DNA of 64,000 nt from Vreelandella malpeensis (lineage in GTDB: Bacteria; Pseudomonadota; Gammaproteobacteria; Pseudomonadales; Halomonadaceae): positions 124,001 through 188,000 of the forward strand of contig NZ_WHVL01000004.1 in the NCBI RefSeq assembly GCF_020622355.1, in the 5' to 3' direction. Below the pieces are notes generated by a model. The model was not told the origin of the DNA. It ran no database searches and worked only from the letters and a program-made list of their open reading frames with translations. Both the position numbers and the translations under genes were made by a program. Positions 52,864-61,338 of the stretch are shown here, piece by piece (the first letter of the stretch is position 1; each line of letters begins with the position of its first letter).

Positions 52864-53756
52864 GCCTCACCTCCGGTCTGGGCGCCGCGAAGCTCCAGGT
52901 GGTCGCGAGTGCGGGCAGGGGTCATCACCCGGGCGCCCAGGTTCTCGATCAAGCTGGCCGCGTGCTCGACCAGTTGGGCGTTGCTCGCCAATACCCCTTT
53001 TCTGAGGTACAGGTTATCCTCGAGCCCCACCCGAGCATGGCCACCGAGCAGCACTGACTGAGCGACCATCGGCATCTGCTGGCGGCCGATGCCAAACGCC
53101 GCCCACTGGGCGGATGCCGGCAACTTGTTGCGCATGGCGAGCATGGTCTCCGTGTCCGCCTCGGCCCCCCAGGGAATGCCCAGGCACAGTTGGTAGAGGG
53201 GGTCGGCATCGATCAGACCCTCCTGTTGCAACTGACGGGCGAACCAGACGTGGCCCAGGTCGAAGCACTCGAGTTCCGGCTTGACGCCGGCAGCCTGCAC
53301 AAGCCTTGCATGCTCGCGAAGCCAGTCCGCGGGGTTTACGTACACCATATCGCCGAAGTTGAGGCTTCCGCAGTCCAGGGTGCAAAGCTCCGGCAGAAGC
53401 TCCCCCACCGGGTGATGACGCTCGGCGGGGGTCTGGATGTCGGTGCCGGGCCCACCTCGGGTCGGGTCCGCAGGATCGGGAATCCAGTCACCGCCGCCAC
53501 CGGCGGTGATGTTCATCACGATGTCCACGCCTGAATCGCGCACCCGGTCCATCACCTCGCGAAAGTGCGCCGGGTCGTGGCTGACGCCGCCGGTGGCCGG
53601 GTCGCGCACGTGAATGTGGGCAACGCTCGCTCCGGCCTTGGCGGCGGCGATGCAATCATCTGCGATCTGCTTTGGAGTAACCGGCACGTTCGGGTTCTTG
53701 CCAACGGTGTCGCCGGCGCCGGTAACGGCGCAGGTCAGGATGACCTCGGAATTCAT
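52860..53756 (-). CDS. cdhC: Dehydrocarnitine cleavage enzyme (BKACE/DUF849 family, CdhC-like)
   Basis: A 298-residue zinc enzyme of the beta-keto acid cleavage family. [13 protein letters not shown] (about 45-57) supplies the two zinc histidines, and [15 protein letters not shown] and [11 protein letters not shown] belong to the same fold. It combines 3-dehydrocarnitine with acetyl-CoA to give betainyl-CoA and acetoacetate. The ATG at 53756 is preferred because AGGAG lies 6-10 bases before it. It is the first gene of the minus-strand carnitine operon (cdhC, cdhA, cdhB, esterase), all overlapping. Confidence 0.9.
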   Translation of the reverse strand: MNSEVILTCAVTGAGDTVGKNPNVPVTPKQIADDCIAAAKAGASVAHIHVRDPATGGVSHDPAHFREVMDRVRDSGVDIVMNITAGGGGDWIPDPADPTRGGPGTDIQTPAERHHPVGELLPELCTLDCGSLNFGDMVYVNPADWLREHARLVQAAGVKPELECFDLGHVWFARQLQQEGLIDADPLYQLCLGIPWGAEADTETMLAMRNKLPASAQWAAFGIGRQQMPMVAQSVLLGGHARVGLEDNLYLRKGVLASNAQLVEHAASLIENLGARVMTPARTRDHLELRGAQTGGEA

Positions 53757-53869
53757 CGCGCTCTCCTGTCGTTCAACTGACATGTCCAGCTCACGTGTTG
53801 ATCGGATGTACTCAACCGATTCGCTTGCAGGTTGCGGATCAGTATGGAGAGACAAGGAGGGTTCGAATT

Positions 53870-53903
53870 GACCAGAAGCGACGAAGGATCGTCACTTTTG
53901 GTC
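53870..53903. promoter_or_regulatory. Imperfect 15-bp dyad between the symporter and the carnitine operon
   Basis: GACCAGAAGCGACGA (53870-53884) and TCGTCACTTTTGGTC (53889-53903) match at 13 of 15 paired positions around a 4-base loop. It could be the symporter terminator or an operator of the carnitine promoter; the sequence cannot decide. Confidence 0.4.
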
Positions 53904-53932
53904 ATTCAGAAGGGCAGGAGAATGCAGGCGGG

Positions 53933-55429
53933 TCAGGTCGTGGAGGTCGGCTCGGTGCCGGTCAGGTCTGCCTCCGGGGCGTGTTCCATGCGCTCGCGCT
54001 CCTTGTCGATCAGGGCAAGCGCCTGCTGATGGGTGACGGTGGAGGCCGGTGTGATCAGGCTCACTACCACGCCGACGATTGTCGCGACGATGACCGCCGG
54101 CAGGCTCGGATTACCCCAGAAGGCGTTCCAGTCCGCATGACCGATGATGATCAGGGAGGTGGCCGACGCACTGGCGAGGGTGGCCAGACACCCTTGCCAG
54201 TTGTAGCGCTGCCAGAAGCGCCCTAGCAGCGCACTCACGAACAGCCCCGACATGATGGTGGAGATCATGCGGGTGATGTAGGTGATGACGTTGTCCGAGG
54301 CCAGCGCGAACAGCAGGGCCAGCAAGATGGTGCCCACCAGGGCGATACGAGAGAAGCGCACCACGTTGCCGGCGGACGGGGCGTGGCCGCGCACCAGCAC
54401 GTAGAGATCACGAATCACGGTCGAGACCCCGGCGATGGCATCGGAGCTGGCGCTCGACATGGTGGCGGAAAGGCCGGCCACCAGCAGGAGCAACCCAAGG
54501 CCCAGCGGCAGGATCTCCGTGGCCAGGAAGGGGAAGGCGTAGTTACTGTTCTCGAGGTCCGGGTTGAGAGCGTGCGTCGCCATGCCGATGACCGCGGGAA
54601 TCATGGCGAAGCCCAGGTAGAGCACTCCAGTGATGACGAAGGAGCGGCGTACCGAGCGCACTGAACGCCCGGAGTAGATGCGCTGACGAAACGAGGGGGT
54701 GGCGAGCACGCCGATGGCGATGACTGCCGCCAGGGATAGGGCGGGCAGAGCGCCGATCTGGGCGATGCCCAGAAAGCTCACCGCCTCGGGCGACATATTG
54801 GTGGTCAAGCCGCTCATGCCGCCTACTTCGGAAAGCGCCAGCACGGCCATTAGCATGAAACCGACGAACAGGATCACTGCCTGGACGGTATCGGTCCAGA
54901 TGACCGCGAAGTAGCCGCCGATCACGCAGTAGATGCCGAACCCGAGGGCCACCAGTATACGGGCGGTGACCAGGTCGATGCCCGCCATCCAGGACAGGTA
55001 CAGCCCACCGCCGAGAATATGGGCGCCCAGCCAGCCGATGGAGGCGATGTAGATCAGGCAGGCCACGATGTTGCGCACCCACCGATTGGCGCCGACGTAG
55101 TAGGAGAGTTCTTCGCTCATGGTCATGAAGCGGAGCTTGCGTACCGGCGCGAAGCACAGCGCCAGCAATAATACGCCGACGGCGCCGCCGAGCCCGTAAA
55201 GCGCCCCGGCCCAGCCGTTGGCGTAGCCAAAGCCTACCGCCCCCATGCTGGAGCCGGTGCCGACCATGGTGGCCACCGTAGTGCCCACGGTGAGAAACAG
55301 CGGCACGCTTCGCCCGCCCAGAAGAAAGTCGTCGCCGTTGCCGCGCTTGTGGCGAGAAACATACCAGCCGAACACGATCATGACGGCGATGTAGCCGACG
55401 AAGGCCGCGAGGAATATAGGACCGTTCAT
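53933..55429 (-). CDS. Sodium:solute symporter (SSS family)
   Basis: A 498-residue membrane protein with about 13 hydrophobic segments. DDFLLGGRSVPLF near residue 33, the TVGTTVATMVGTGSSMGAVG helix (in parts) and LLLVAGLSATMSSASSDA, the sodium-site helix, identify the SSS family. The substrate cannot be read from sequence. It follows ridA and the N-acyl-D-amino-acid deacylase on the same strand after a 214-bp gap, so it probably imports an N-acyl- or D-amino acid. Confidence 0.88.
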   Translation of the reverse strand: MNGPIFLAAFVGYIAVMIVFGWYVSRHKRGNGDDFLLGGRSVPLFLTVGTTVATMVGTGSSMGAVGFGYANGWAGALYGLGGAVGVLLLALCFAPVRKLRFMTMSEELSYYVGANRWVRNIVACLIYIASIGWLGAHILGGGLYLSWMAGIDLVTARILVALGFGIYCVIGGYFAVIWTDTVQAVILFVGFMLMAVLALSEVGGMSGLTTNMSPEAVSFLGIAQIGALPALSLAAVIAIGVLATPSFRQRIYSGRSVRSVRRSFVITGVLYLGFAMIPAVIGMATHALNPDLENSNYAFPFLATEILPLGLGLLLLVAGLSATMSSASSDAIAGVSTVIRDLYVLVRGHAPSAGNVVRFSRIALVGTILLALLFALASDNVITYITRMISTIMSGLFVSALLGRFWQRYNWQGCLATLASASATSLIIIGHADWNAFWGNPSLPAVIVATIVGVVVSLITPASTVTHQQALALIDKERERMEHAPEADLTGTEPTSTT

Positions 55430-55526
55430 GTTAACCTCTTGTCGTTGTTAGCCCAGCCGTTGCCGCGGCCGAGGGAAAGCAATGAGGTGGCTGCTGAGGG
55501 AGGTCGTCCCGTGGTACAGCAGCGTG

Positions 55527-55564
55527 GTGCCGCTCCCTTGCCGGGGAGCGGCACTTTTTCTTTT
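55527..55564 (+). terminator. Strong Rho-independent terminator on the plus strand without an assigned gene
   Basis: GTGCCGCTCCC (55527-55537) and GGGAGCGGCAC (55544-55554) form an 11-bp GC-rich stem, directly followed by TTTTTCTTTTG. It is oriented plus, yet all nearby genes are on the minus strand. It may end a small RNA that starts after about 55430, divergent from the symporter gene. Confidence 0.7.
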
Positions 55565-55643
55565 GTCTTGCCTGACGTGTACCTGCCCGAATGGGTCGCT
55601 GTTTTCCTGTCGATGCATCAAGTACCGATGTGTCGGGCGTCGG

Positions 55644-56030
55644 TCAGGGGGCCTTGTAGCACTTCACGTCGACCTCGACCTTGCAGTCCACGACCAGGTC
55701 TTGAACGCTGCAGATCCGCGCCGGCGGGTTGTCGCCGAAGATCTCCTTGAACACCTTGTTGAAGGAGGTGAAGTAGCGCGCATCGGTCAGCACGGCGGTG
55801 ACGTGCACCACATCCTCGACGCCGTACCCCGCCTCTTTCATGATCGCCAGGCAGTTATCGAAGGCCAGCCGGGTCTGCTCGACGATGCCGCCTTCGACCA
55901 CCTCGCCGTCGGTCATGGGGGTCTGGCCGGAAACATACAGCCAGCCACCGGCTTCCACGGCCCGGGCGAAAGGCAGTTTCTGGCCGCCGGTGCCGACGCC
56001 ACCTTCGGTGCCGTAACGTTTGATGCTCAT
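55644..56030 (-). CDS. ridA: RidA/YjgF-family enamine/imine deaminase
   Basis: A 128-residue protein with the RidA core: LPFARAVEAGGWLYVSGQTPM, then NCLAIMKEAGYGVEDVVHVTAVLTD (in parts) and the PPARICSVQDLVVDCKVEVDV ending whose arginine binds the substrate carboxylate. It speeds hydrolysis of 2-aminoacrylate and related imines released by PLP dehydratases. The start overlaps the deacylase stop (ATGA). Its presence fits a pathway making reactive enamines from D-serine, see the enzyme at 58502. Confidence 0.88.
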   Translation of the reverse strand: MSIKRYGTEGGVGTGGQKLPFARAVEAGGWLYVSGQTPMTDGEVVEGGIVEQTRLAFDNCLAIMKEAGYGVEDVVHVTAVLTDARYFTSFNKVFKEIFGDNPPARICSVQDLVVDCKVEVDVKCYKAP

Positions 56031-57526
56031 GTATCGTTCTCCTGTGAGGGTGAGTGGGGGTGGGACAATGTGTCAAAGTGCGTCTCGATGCGCGCGCTGC
56101 GGCGCAGCATGCGTCCATGACGGCCAGGCTCGGTCATGTCCGGGGTATAGGCAAGCGCCCCGTTGACGAACACCGCCTCGATCCCCGTGGCCGGGGCGAT
56201 GGGCTTGGCATAGGTGGCAGTGTCTTCAAGCACCGCGAGATCGAAAAGGGTCACATCGGCCATGGCGCCTTCGCGAAGCACGCCCCGGTCGGTGAGGCCG
56301 AAGTTGGCCGCGGACAGGCCGGTCATCTTGCGCACCGCCTCGGGCAGGGGCAGCAAGGCCAGATCACGACTGTAATGGGCCAGCACCCGGGGAAACGCCC
56401 CCCACAGCCGCGGATGCGGGTGGGGGTCGTTGGGCAGACCGTCCGAGCCCACCATGGCCAGCGGATGGGCGAGCACGCGCTGCATGTCCGCCTCGCTCAT
56501 GTTGTGGTAAACCGCGCCGGCAGGCTGCAGGCGCCGCGCGGCCTCCAGCAGCGAGAGCCCCCACTGCGCCGCGATGTCGCAAAGCGGGCGACGAGCCTGT
56601 TCCGGATGCGGCTCTGACCAGGTGATGACGATCTCGATCTCGTCGGTGACCTGCCCAAGATCCAGGGTCGAGGAGCCTGCGGTGTAGGGGTAGCAGTCGC
56701 AGTGGGCGGTCTGGTGTCTGGCGGCGGTCTCGAGCTTTTCAAGCGCGGCGGGGGCGCCGCCCCAGTTGCCCGCTCCAGCGCATTTCAAGTGGGAGATGAC
56801 CAGGGGCACTCCGCCATGGCGCGCGGTATGAAAGGCCTCGTCCATGGCTTCAAGCAGTCCCGCGAACTCATCGCGAAGATGGGTGGTGTAGACGCCGCCG
56901 GCCTCGCCGAGCACCTCGACCAACGCCTCGATCTCCTGGGTCGGCGCCTGGTAGGCGTTGCGATAGGCAAGCCCGGTACTCAGCCCAAGCGCTCCCTCGG
57001 CCAGGGCTTGGCCCAAGCGCTCACGCATGCTCGCTATCTCAGCTTGGCTGGCGGGGCGGGCGAAGTCGTCCATTACCTGGCTTCGCAGGCTGGTATGGCC
57101 GACCAGAGCCGCCACGTTGACGCTCGGGCGAGCGCTTTCCACGGCGCGGGCGTAGGTCGCGAAGCTTGGGTAGCGAAAATCCTCCGCCCGACCCAGCAGA
57201 TTCATGGGGTCCGGTACCTCCCCGGCCAACGTCACCGGGCTTGCGCTGATACCGCAGTTGCCTACCACCACCGTGGTGACCCCTTGGGACAACTTGGCCA
57301 ACATCTGCGGTGTGCGAATGACGTTGGTATCGTCGTGGGTATGCACGTCGATGAAGCCTGGCGACAGGTAAAGGCCGTCGGCGTTGAGGGTGGTCTTGGC
57401 GCTCGCGCCTTCGAGCGCGCCGATGGCGGCGATGCGGTCCCCGCGAATCGCAAGGTCGGCCCGCCGGGCGGGAGAGCCTTGGCCATCAAGTATCCAGGCG
57501 CCCTTGATCAGAACGTCATAGACCAT
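56027..57526 (-). CDS. N-acyl-D-amino-acid deacylase (D-aminoacylase)
   Basis: A 499-residue amidohydrolase. SPGFIDVHTHDD near residue 55 holds the metal histidines, VGNCGIS the cysteine ligand found in D-aminoacylases, TTHLRDE and ISHLKCAG further ligands, and MVGSDGLP the catalytic aspartate. It hydrolyses N-acyl-D-amino acids to free D-amino acids. It starts 1 bp after the RpiR gene stop and ends overlapping ridA. Neighbouring ridA, symporter and a D-serine/D-threonine-type enzyme fit the role. Confidence 0.9.
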   Translation of the reverse strand: MVYDVLIKGAWILDGQGSPARRADLAIRGDRIAAIGALEGASAKTTLNADGLYLSPGFIDVHTHDDTNVIRTPQMLAKLSQGVTTVVVGNCGISASPVTLAGEVPDPMNLLGRAEDFRYPSFATYARAVESARPSVNVAALVGHTSLRSQVMDDFARPASQAEIASMRERLGQALAEGALGLSTGLAYRNAYQAPTQEIEALVEVLGEAGGVYTTHLRDEFAGLLEAMDEAFHTARHGGVPLVISHLKCAGAGNWGGAPAALEKLETAARHQTAHCDCYPYTAGSSTLDLGQVTDEIEIVITWSEPHPEQARRPLCDIAAQWGLSLLEAARRLQPAGAVYHNMSEADMQRVLAHPLAMVGSDGLPNDPHPHPRLWGAFPRVLAHYSRDLALLPLPEAVRKMTGLSAANFGLTDRGVLREGAMADVTLFDLAVLEDTATYAKPIAPATGIEAVFVNGALAYTPDMTEPGRHGRMLRRSARIETHFDTLSHPHSPSQENDT

Positions 57527-57527
57527 G

Positions 57528-58391
57528 TCAATCTCCTAGGGGCTGGCGGTTGTCGCCACCACGATGGGCGTCGAGGGTGAGTTTCAAGCGGCGCAGCTTG
57601 TCTCGGGAGCGCTCCCGGTGACGCGTGGCCAGGGCCAGAGCCAGCACGTCGATCACCGCCATCATGGCGTAGCGCGATGCCGACGGGTGATAGATGAAAT
57701 CCGTCTCCCGCGAGGCGATGGGCAGCACCAGATCCGCCGTCTCGGCCAAGGGCGAGCCCAAGGCGGTGATGGCAATGATCCGAGCGCCGTACTGACGGGC
57801 AATGCGGGCGCTGTCGACCATTTCCGGGGTGTAGCCGGTCACCGAGAGCACCACCACCACGTCGTTCTTGTCCAGGGTGGAGGCGACCATGCGCGGCAAC
57901 AGCGCCTGGGGGTAGGCGGCCACGGCGTAGCCCAGGCGCACGAGGCGAAACTGCAGTTCCTGGCACAGCAGGCTTGAGCCACCCCCGGCGCCGAAGGCCA
58001 GGACCTGGCGAGCATCGTCGAGCCACGAGACCGCGTCGTCGACGTCCGCCCGGGCCATCAGCTCACGGTTGAGGGCGAGGGTCTGCGTGGCGATGTCGTA
58101 GACCGCCCCGGCACCGCTTTCGTCCCCGGCCTCTTGAATGAAGCGGCGACCGGCGCCGAGGGCGCGCACGAGGCAGGATTTCAAGGTGCGCACATTGGTA
58201 CAGCCTACGGCGCGGGCGAAACGGGTGACCGTGGCGTCGCTTACCCCGGCCCGGCGAGCGATCTCGCCGATGCTGGACTCGGCCACGAAATCGATGTCAT
58301 CGAAGATCAGCGTCGCGACCTTCTTCTCCGCCTCACGCAGGGCGGCAAAGTCGGCAGTGATGCGCGAAAGAATGTCGATTTCCTGGCTCAC
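57528..58391 (-). CDS. MurR/RpiR-family transcriptional regulator
   Basis: A 287-residue regulator. The N-terminal RpiR helix-turn-helix (SIGEIARRAGVSDATVTRFARAVG, residues about 40-63, seen in two parts) is followed by a SIS domain from about 125 (LAFGAGGGSSLLCQEL and VVVLSVTGYTPEMVDSA), which usually senses a sugar phosphate but may bind other ligands. It heads the minus-strand D-amino-acid operon and is divergent from the gene at 58502, so it likely controls both, probably through the repeated AATTTTCTAAC-like boxes in between. Confidence 0.88.
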   Translation of the reverse strand: MSQEIDILSRITADFAALREAEKKVATLIFDDIDFVAESSIGEIARRAGVSDATVTRFARAVGCTNVRTLKSCLVRALGAGRRFIQEAGDESGAGAVYDIATQTLALNRELMARADVDDAVSWLDDARQVLAFGAGGGSSLLCQELQFRLVRLGYAVAAYPQALLPRMVASTLDKNDVVVVLSVTGYTPEMVDSARIARQYGARIIAITALGSPLAETADLVLPIASRETDFIYHPSASRYAMMAVIDVLALALATRHRERSRDKLRRLKLTLDAHRGGDNRQPLGD

Positions 58392-58429
58392 GTCTCGCTC
58401 CTTGGCTGGCCTGACCCTGAAAGTATGTT

Positions 58430-58470
58430 AATTTCTAACTCATATCCAGCGTGATGTGAAATTTTCTAAC
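58430..58470. promoter_or_regulatory. Repeated AATTT(T)CTAAC boxes in the divergent promoter
   Basis: AATTTCTAAC at 58430-58439 and AATTTTCTAAC at 58460-58470 are about 30 bp apart, three helical turns, in the AT-rich gap between the RpiR gene and the dehydratase-type gene. They are the best candidates for the RpiR operator. Confidence 0.5.
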
Positions 58471-58501
58471 AATTCGTGCCCCACAACAGCAGGAGCCAGT
58501 G

Positions 58502-59779
58502 ATGACCCACGATCGCAATGCCTCGTTTCCGGGAAATGCAGAAGCAAAAGGCGTGATACCGACCCTTGATGGAAAAAAAGAGGTGGCCAGCTTGGAGAAG
58601 GGAAGCACTGTGCTCGGTACCAAGGTGCTGAGCGGGGTCAGCCTGCCTGCCGCCATCATTCGGGACGAGGCACTCACCCATAACCTGGCCTGGATGCAGG
58701 CATTCGCCGAACGTCATGGGGCCGAGCTTGCCCCTCACGGCAAGACCACCATGACCCCGGTCTTGTTCGAGCGCCAGCTGGCCCAAGGGGCCTGGGGCAT
58801 CACCCTGGCCACGGCGGTACAGTGCCAGGCCGCGGCGGCTCACGGCGTGACGCGACTGCTCATGGCGAACCAATTGGTAGGGGAGGCCAACATGGCGATC
58901 GTGGCCTCTCTGATCGCCGACGGCGTCGACTTCTACTGCGTGGTGGACAGCGCCGAGAACGTTGCCCAGCTTGATGGCTTCTTCGCCGCTCGCGGGCTGA
59001 CGCTTCAGGTCTTGATCGAGTTCGGGGTGCCCGGGGGGCGGTGCGGCTGTCGCAGTGCCGAGGAGGTGCTGGCCCTGGCAGAGGTCATCCACGAGGCGCC
59101 GGCCCTGGCGCTCGCTGGGCTCGAAGGCTATGAAGGCGTGGTGGAGGCGGTGGATCCGGCTCAAGGGGTGCGCCGCTACGCGGATACCCTGGTGGAGGTG
59201 GCGCGCACTCTGCACGAGCAAGGGCGGTTCACCGTGGCCGCGCCGTTGGTCACTGCCTCCGGGTCCGCCTGGTACGACGTGATCGCCGAGTCCTTTCACG
59301 CGGCGAAGCTGACCGGGCGGCTCACCCCGGTTCTGCGCCCGGGCTGCTACGTGGTGCACGACCACGGCCTGTACCGCGAGGCCCAGGCCGCAGTGCTGGC
59401 CCGGCGGGGGGATCTCACCTCGGCCCTGGAGCCGGCTCTCGAGGTGCTGGCCCAGGTGCAGTCGCTGCCGGAACCCGGGCTTGCCATCGTGGCCTTGGGC
59501 AAGCGCGATATCGGCTACGATCACCTGCCCTTTCCCCTGCGCCGCTATCGGGAAGGGGGCACCGCGAACCAGATCCTCTCCACCGAGGGGTGGACCCTGA
59601 CCAAGCTCATGGACCAGCACGCGTTCGTGCAGTTACCCCGTGACACTCAGGACGTCGCGATCGGCGACATTATTGCTTTCAGCGTTTCCCACCCGTGCCT
59701 GACCTTCGACAAGTGGCGCCAGCTGTTGCTCGTCGACGAGGCTCTGGACGTCAAGGCTTGCCTGTCTACCTGCTTCTAG
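58502..59779 (+). CDS. D-serine dehydratase/D-threonine aldolase-fold PLP enzyme
   Basis: A 425-residue fold-type III PLP enzyme. The lysine in APHGKTTMTP (about residue 82) binds PLP; the C-terminal domain has SHPCLTFDKW with the HxC zinc pair seen in DSD1-type D-serine dehydratases and D-threonine aldolases. It should act on D-serine, D-threonine or a related 3-hydroxy-D-amino acid. The ATG at 58502 has AGGAG 7-11 bases upstream. It is divergent from the RpiR, deacylase and ridA genes: the deacylase would supply D-amino acid, this enzyme would split it, and RidA would clear the enamine. Confidence 0.85.
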   Translation: MTHDRNASFPGNAEAKGVIPTLDGKKEVASLEKGSTVLGTKVLSGVSLPAAIIRDEALTHNLAWMQAFAERHGAELAPHGKTTMTPVLFERQLAQGAWGITLATAVQCQAAAAHGVTRLLMANQLVGEANMAIVASLIADGVDFYCVVDSAENVAQLDGFFAARGLTLQVLIEFGVPGGRCGCRSAEEVLALAEVIHEAPALALAGLEGYEGVVEAVDPAQGVRRYADTLVEVARTLHEQGRFTVAAPLVTASGSAWYDVIAESFHAAKLTGRLTPVLRPGCYVVHDHGLYREAQAAVLARRGDLTSALEPALEVLAQVQSLPEPGLAIVALGKRDIGYDHLPFPLRRYREGGTANQILSTEGWTLTKLMDQHAFVQLPRDTQDVAIGDIIAFSVSHPCLTFDKWRQLLLVDEALDVKACLSTCF

Positions 59780-59801
59780 CGTCAAAGGCGCTGGGCGCCA
59801 G

Positions 59802-61175
59802 CTAGGTAGCGCTTGAGAATAGGTAGCGCTTGAGAAAGTCGAGAAAGCGGTGGTCGTTGGCATAGGCGATATGCACCCGCAAGGCGCCGGCATCCGGGCC
59901 GTTGGGGCGTAGCGAGAAGATGGCGCCGGGGGCAATGAAAATGCCCTCGTCGCTGGCTCGGCGCGCCAGGGCCTGGGCATCGATTCCCGGGGGGAGGTGG
60001 CCCCAAAGGTAGTAGCCTTCGTTTATTGCCCCGTGGGTCTGGATGCCCGCGTCTTTCAAGGCAAGCGCGGCACTGGCGCTTGCCTTGCTGATGCGCTCTC
60101 GAAGCTGTACCAAGTGGCGGCGGTAGCGCCCTTGCTCGATCATGTCGTGAATCAGGCGCTCGTTGAAGGTGGAGCTGTTGACCACGGTGATCATCTTGAT
60201 ATCCGTCAGCGCGCTGACCAGCGTCGGGCTGCCCGCCAGATACCCCGACCGCACGCCCGTGGAGAGCGTCTTCGAGAAGCTTCCCACGTAGATGACCCGG
60301 TTGAGATCATCCAGTGCCGCCAGGTGGGCGCTACCCCGTGGTGAGAGATCGCCGAAGACGTCATCCTCCACCAGCACCACGTTGTAGCGCTCGGCGATGG
60401 TCAATAGCCGGTGCAACTGGTAGGGCGGGAGGGTCGTGCCGGTGGGGTTGTGGGCGTTGGGCTGAAGAAAGAAAAGCCCGGGCCGGTACTGCTTGATCTT
60501 GCGCTCGAGGTCGTCGAGATCCAGGCCCTCGTGGCTGCGAGGTACACCCACCAGCTTGGCCCGGGCCAGGCGCAGCTTGCCGAAGAGCGGGTAGTAGCCC
60601 GGGGTCTCGACCAGCACGCTGTCTCCAGGCCCTACGAAATGGCGAATGATCAAATCGAAAGCGTGGTTGGCCCCAAAAGTGAGCAGCACCTGATCCTGGG
60701 TGGCATGGATCGAGCGTCCGGCGAGCACCCGTGCGATGGTCTCGCGAAGGGGCATGTAGCCTTGGGGGGCGCCGTACTCGAGGTCGCTGTCCGCAGCGGT
60801 CAGCTGCTTCGCCAGGCGTGCCAGGATTGCCCCGGCCATCCAGCTGGCAGGGGCTCGTCCGTCTCCCACTCGAACCGCGAAATTGCCCACGAGCTGCTCG
60901 CGCAGTAGCGAAACGCTGTCCACGGCTTCGTTGAGCTCTTCGGTCTTCTCACTGGTGTCCAGCACCAGAGGTTTGACGACGAAAAACCCGGCGCCCTGGC
61001 GCGCCCGGACTCGGCCCAGGGCCACCAGTTGATCGTAGGCATCTACTACCGTGTTCTTGGACACGCCGTGCTGGCGCGCCGCCTCGCGAATCGAGGCGAG
61101 CCGCGTTCCGGGCATCAGGCGCCCCTGCTCGATGGCATCCAGTATGCCCTGCACCATTCGCTTCGATTTCGTCAT
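59802..61175 (-). CDS. MocR-type GntR regulator with aminotransferase domain
   Basis: A 457-residue regulator. The GntR winged helix (TRLASIREAARQHGVSKNT, residues about 24-42) is joined to a fold-type I aminotransferase-like domain; the PLP lysine is in VGSFSKTLSTGVRSGY and NPTGTTLPP is conserved. Such proteins sense PLP or an amino-compound adduct. It is divergent from the transporter and HMG-CoA reductase genes and an inverted repeat lies between them. The last residues (LFSSAT) arise from a 17-bp tandem duplication; without it the protein would end LKRYLAGAQRL. Confidence 0.88.
   Translation of the reverse strand: MTKSKRMVQGILDAIEQGRLMPGTRLASIREAARQHGVSKNTVVDAYDQLVALGRVRARQGAGFFVVKPLVLDTSEKTEELNEAVDSVSLLREQLVGNFAVRVGDGRAPASWMAGAILARLAKQLTAADSDLEYGAPQGYMPLRETIARVLAGRSIHATQDQVLLTFGANHAFDLIIRHFVGPGDSVLVETPGYYPLFGKLRLARAKLVGVPRSHEGLDLDDLERKIKQYRPGLFFLQPNAHNPTGTTLPPYQLHRLLTIAERYNVVLVEDDVFGDLSPRGSAHLAALDDLNRVIYVGSFSKTLSTGVRSGYLAGSPTLVSALTDIKMITVVNSSTFNERLIHDMIEQGRYRRHLVQLRERISKASASAALALKDAGIQTHGAINEGYYLWGHLPPGIDAQALARRASDEGIFIAPGAIFSLRPNGPDAGALRVHIAYANDHRFLDFLKRYLFSSAT
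59803..59836. repeat. 17-bp perfect tandem duplication at the mocR 3' end
   Basis: TAGGTAGCGCTTGAGAA stands at 59803-59819 and again at 59820-59836. As 17 is not a multiple of three, it shifts the frame and creates the present stop, replacing the ancestral last six residues. Confidence 0.92.
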
Positions 61176-61210
61176 CGCCCGGCTCGCTCTGGAGTGAGAT
61201 GCATCAGGGT

Positions 61211-61238
61211 ACTGTACCGGTGAGCTGATGGGTACAGT
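61211..61238. promoter_or_regulatory. Inverted repeat ACTGTACC/GGTACAGT, candidate MocR operator
   Basis: ACTGTACC (61211-61218) and GGTACAGT (61231-61238) are exact inverted copies 12 bp apart, in the 163-bp gap between mocR and the divergent transporter operon. The left half extends as GGTACTGTACC, itself a partial palindrome. Position and form suit binding by the MocR protein. Confidence 0.6.
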
Positions 61239-61338
61239 CCTTCGTTCAATGGGGTCAACTGTGCCTGGGCGAGGAGGGCCGGGTTCGCCATCATCGCTTG
61301 AAAATCAAACCAATAAACAATAATAGAGGAATCACGCC

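Noticed and set aside
61298..61326. TTGAAA and TAATAG, 17 bp apart, as promoter of the transporter operon
   Set aside because: The predicted start point would fall about 6 bases before the ATG at 61339 and leave the ribosome site untranscribed.
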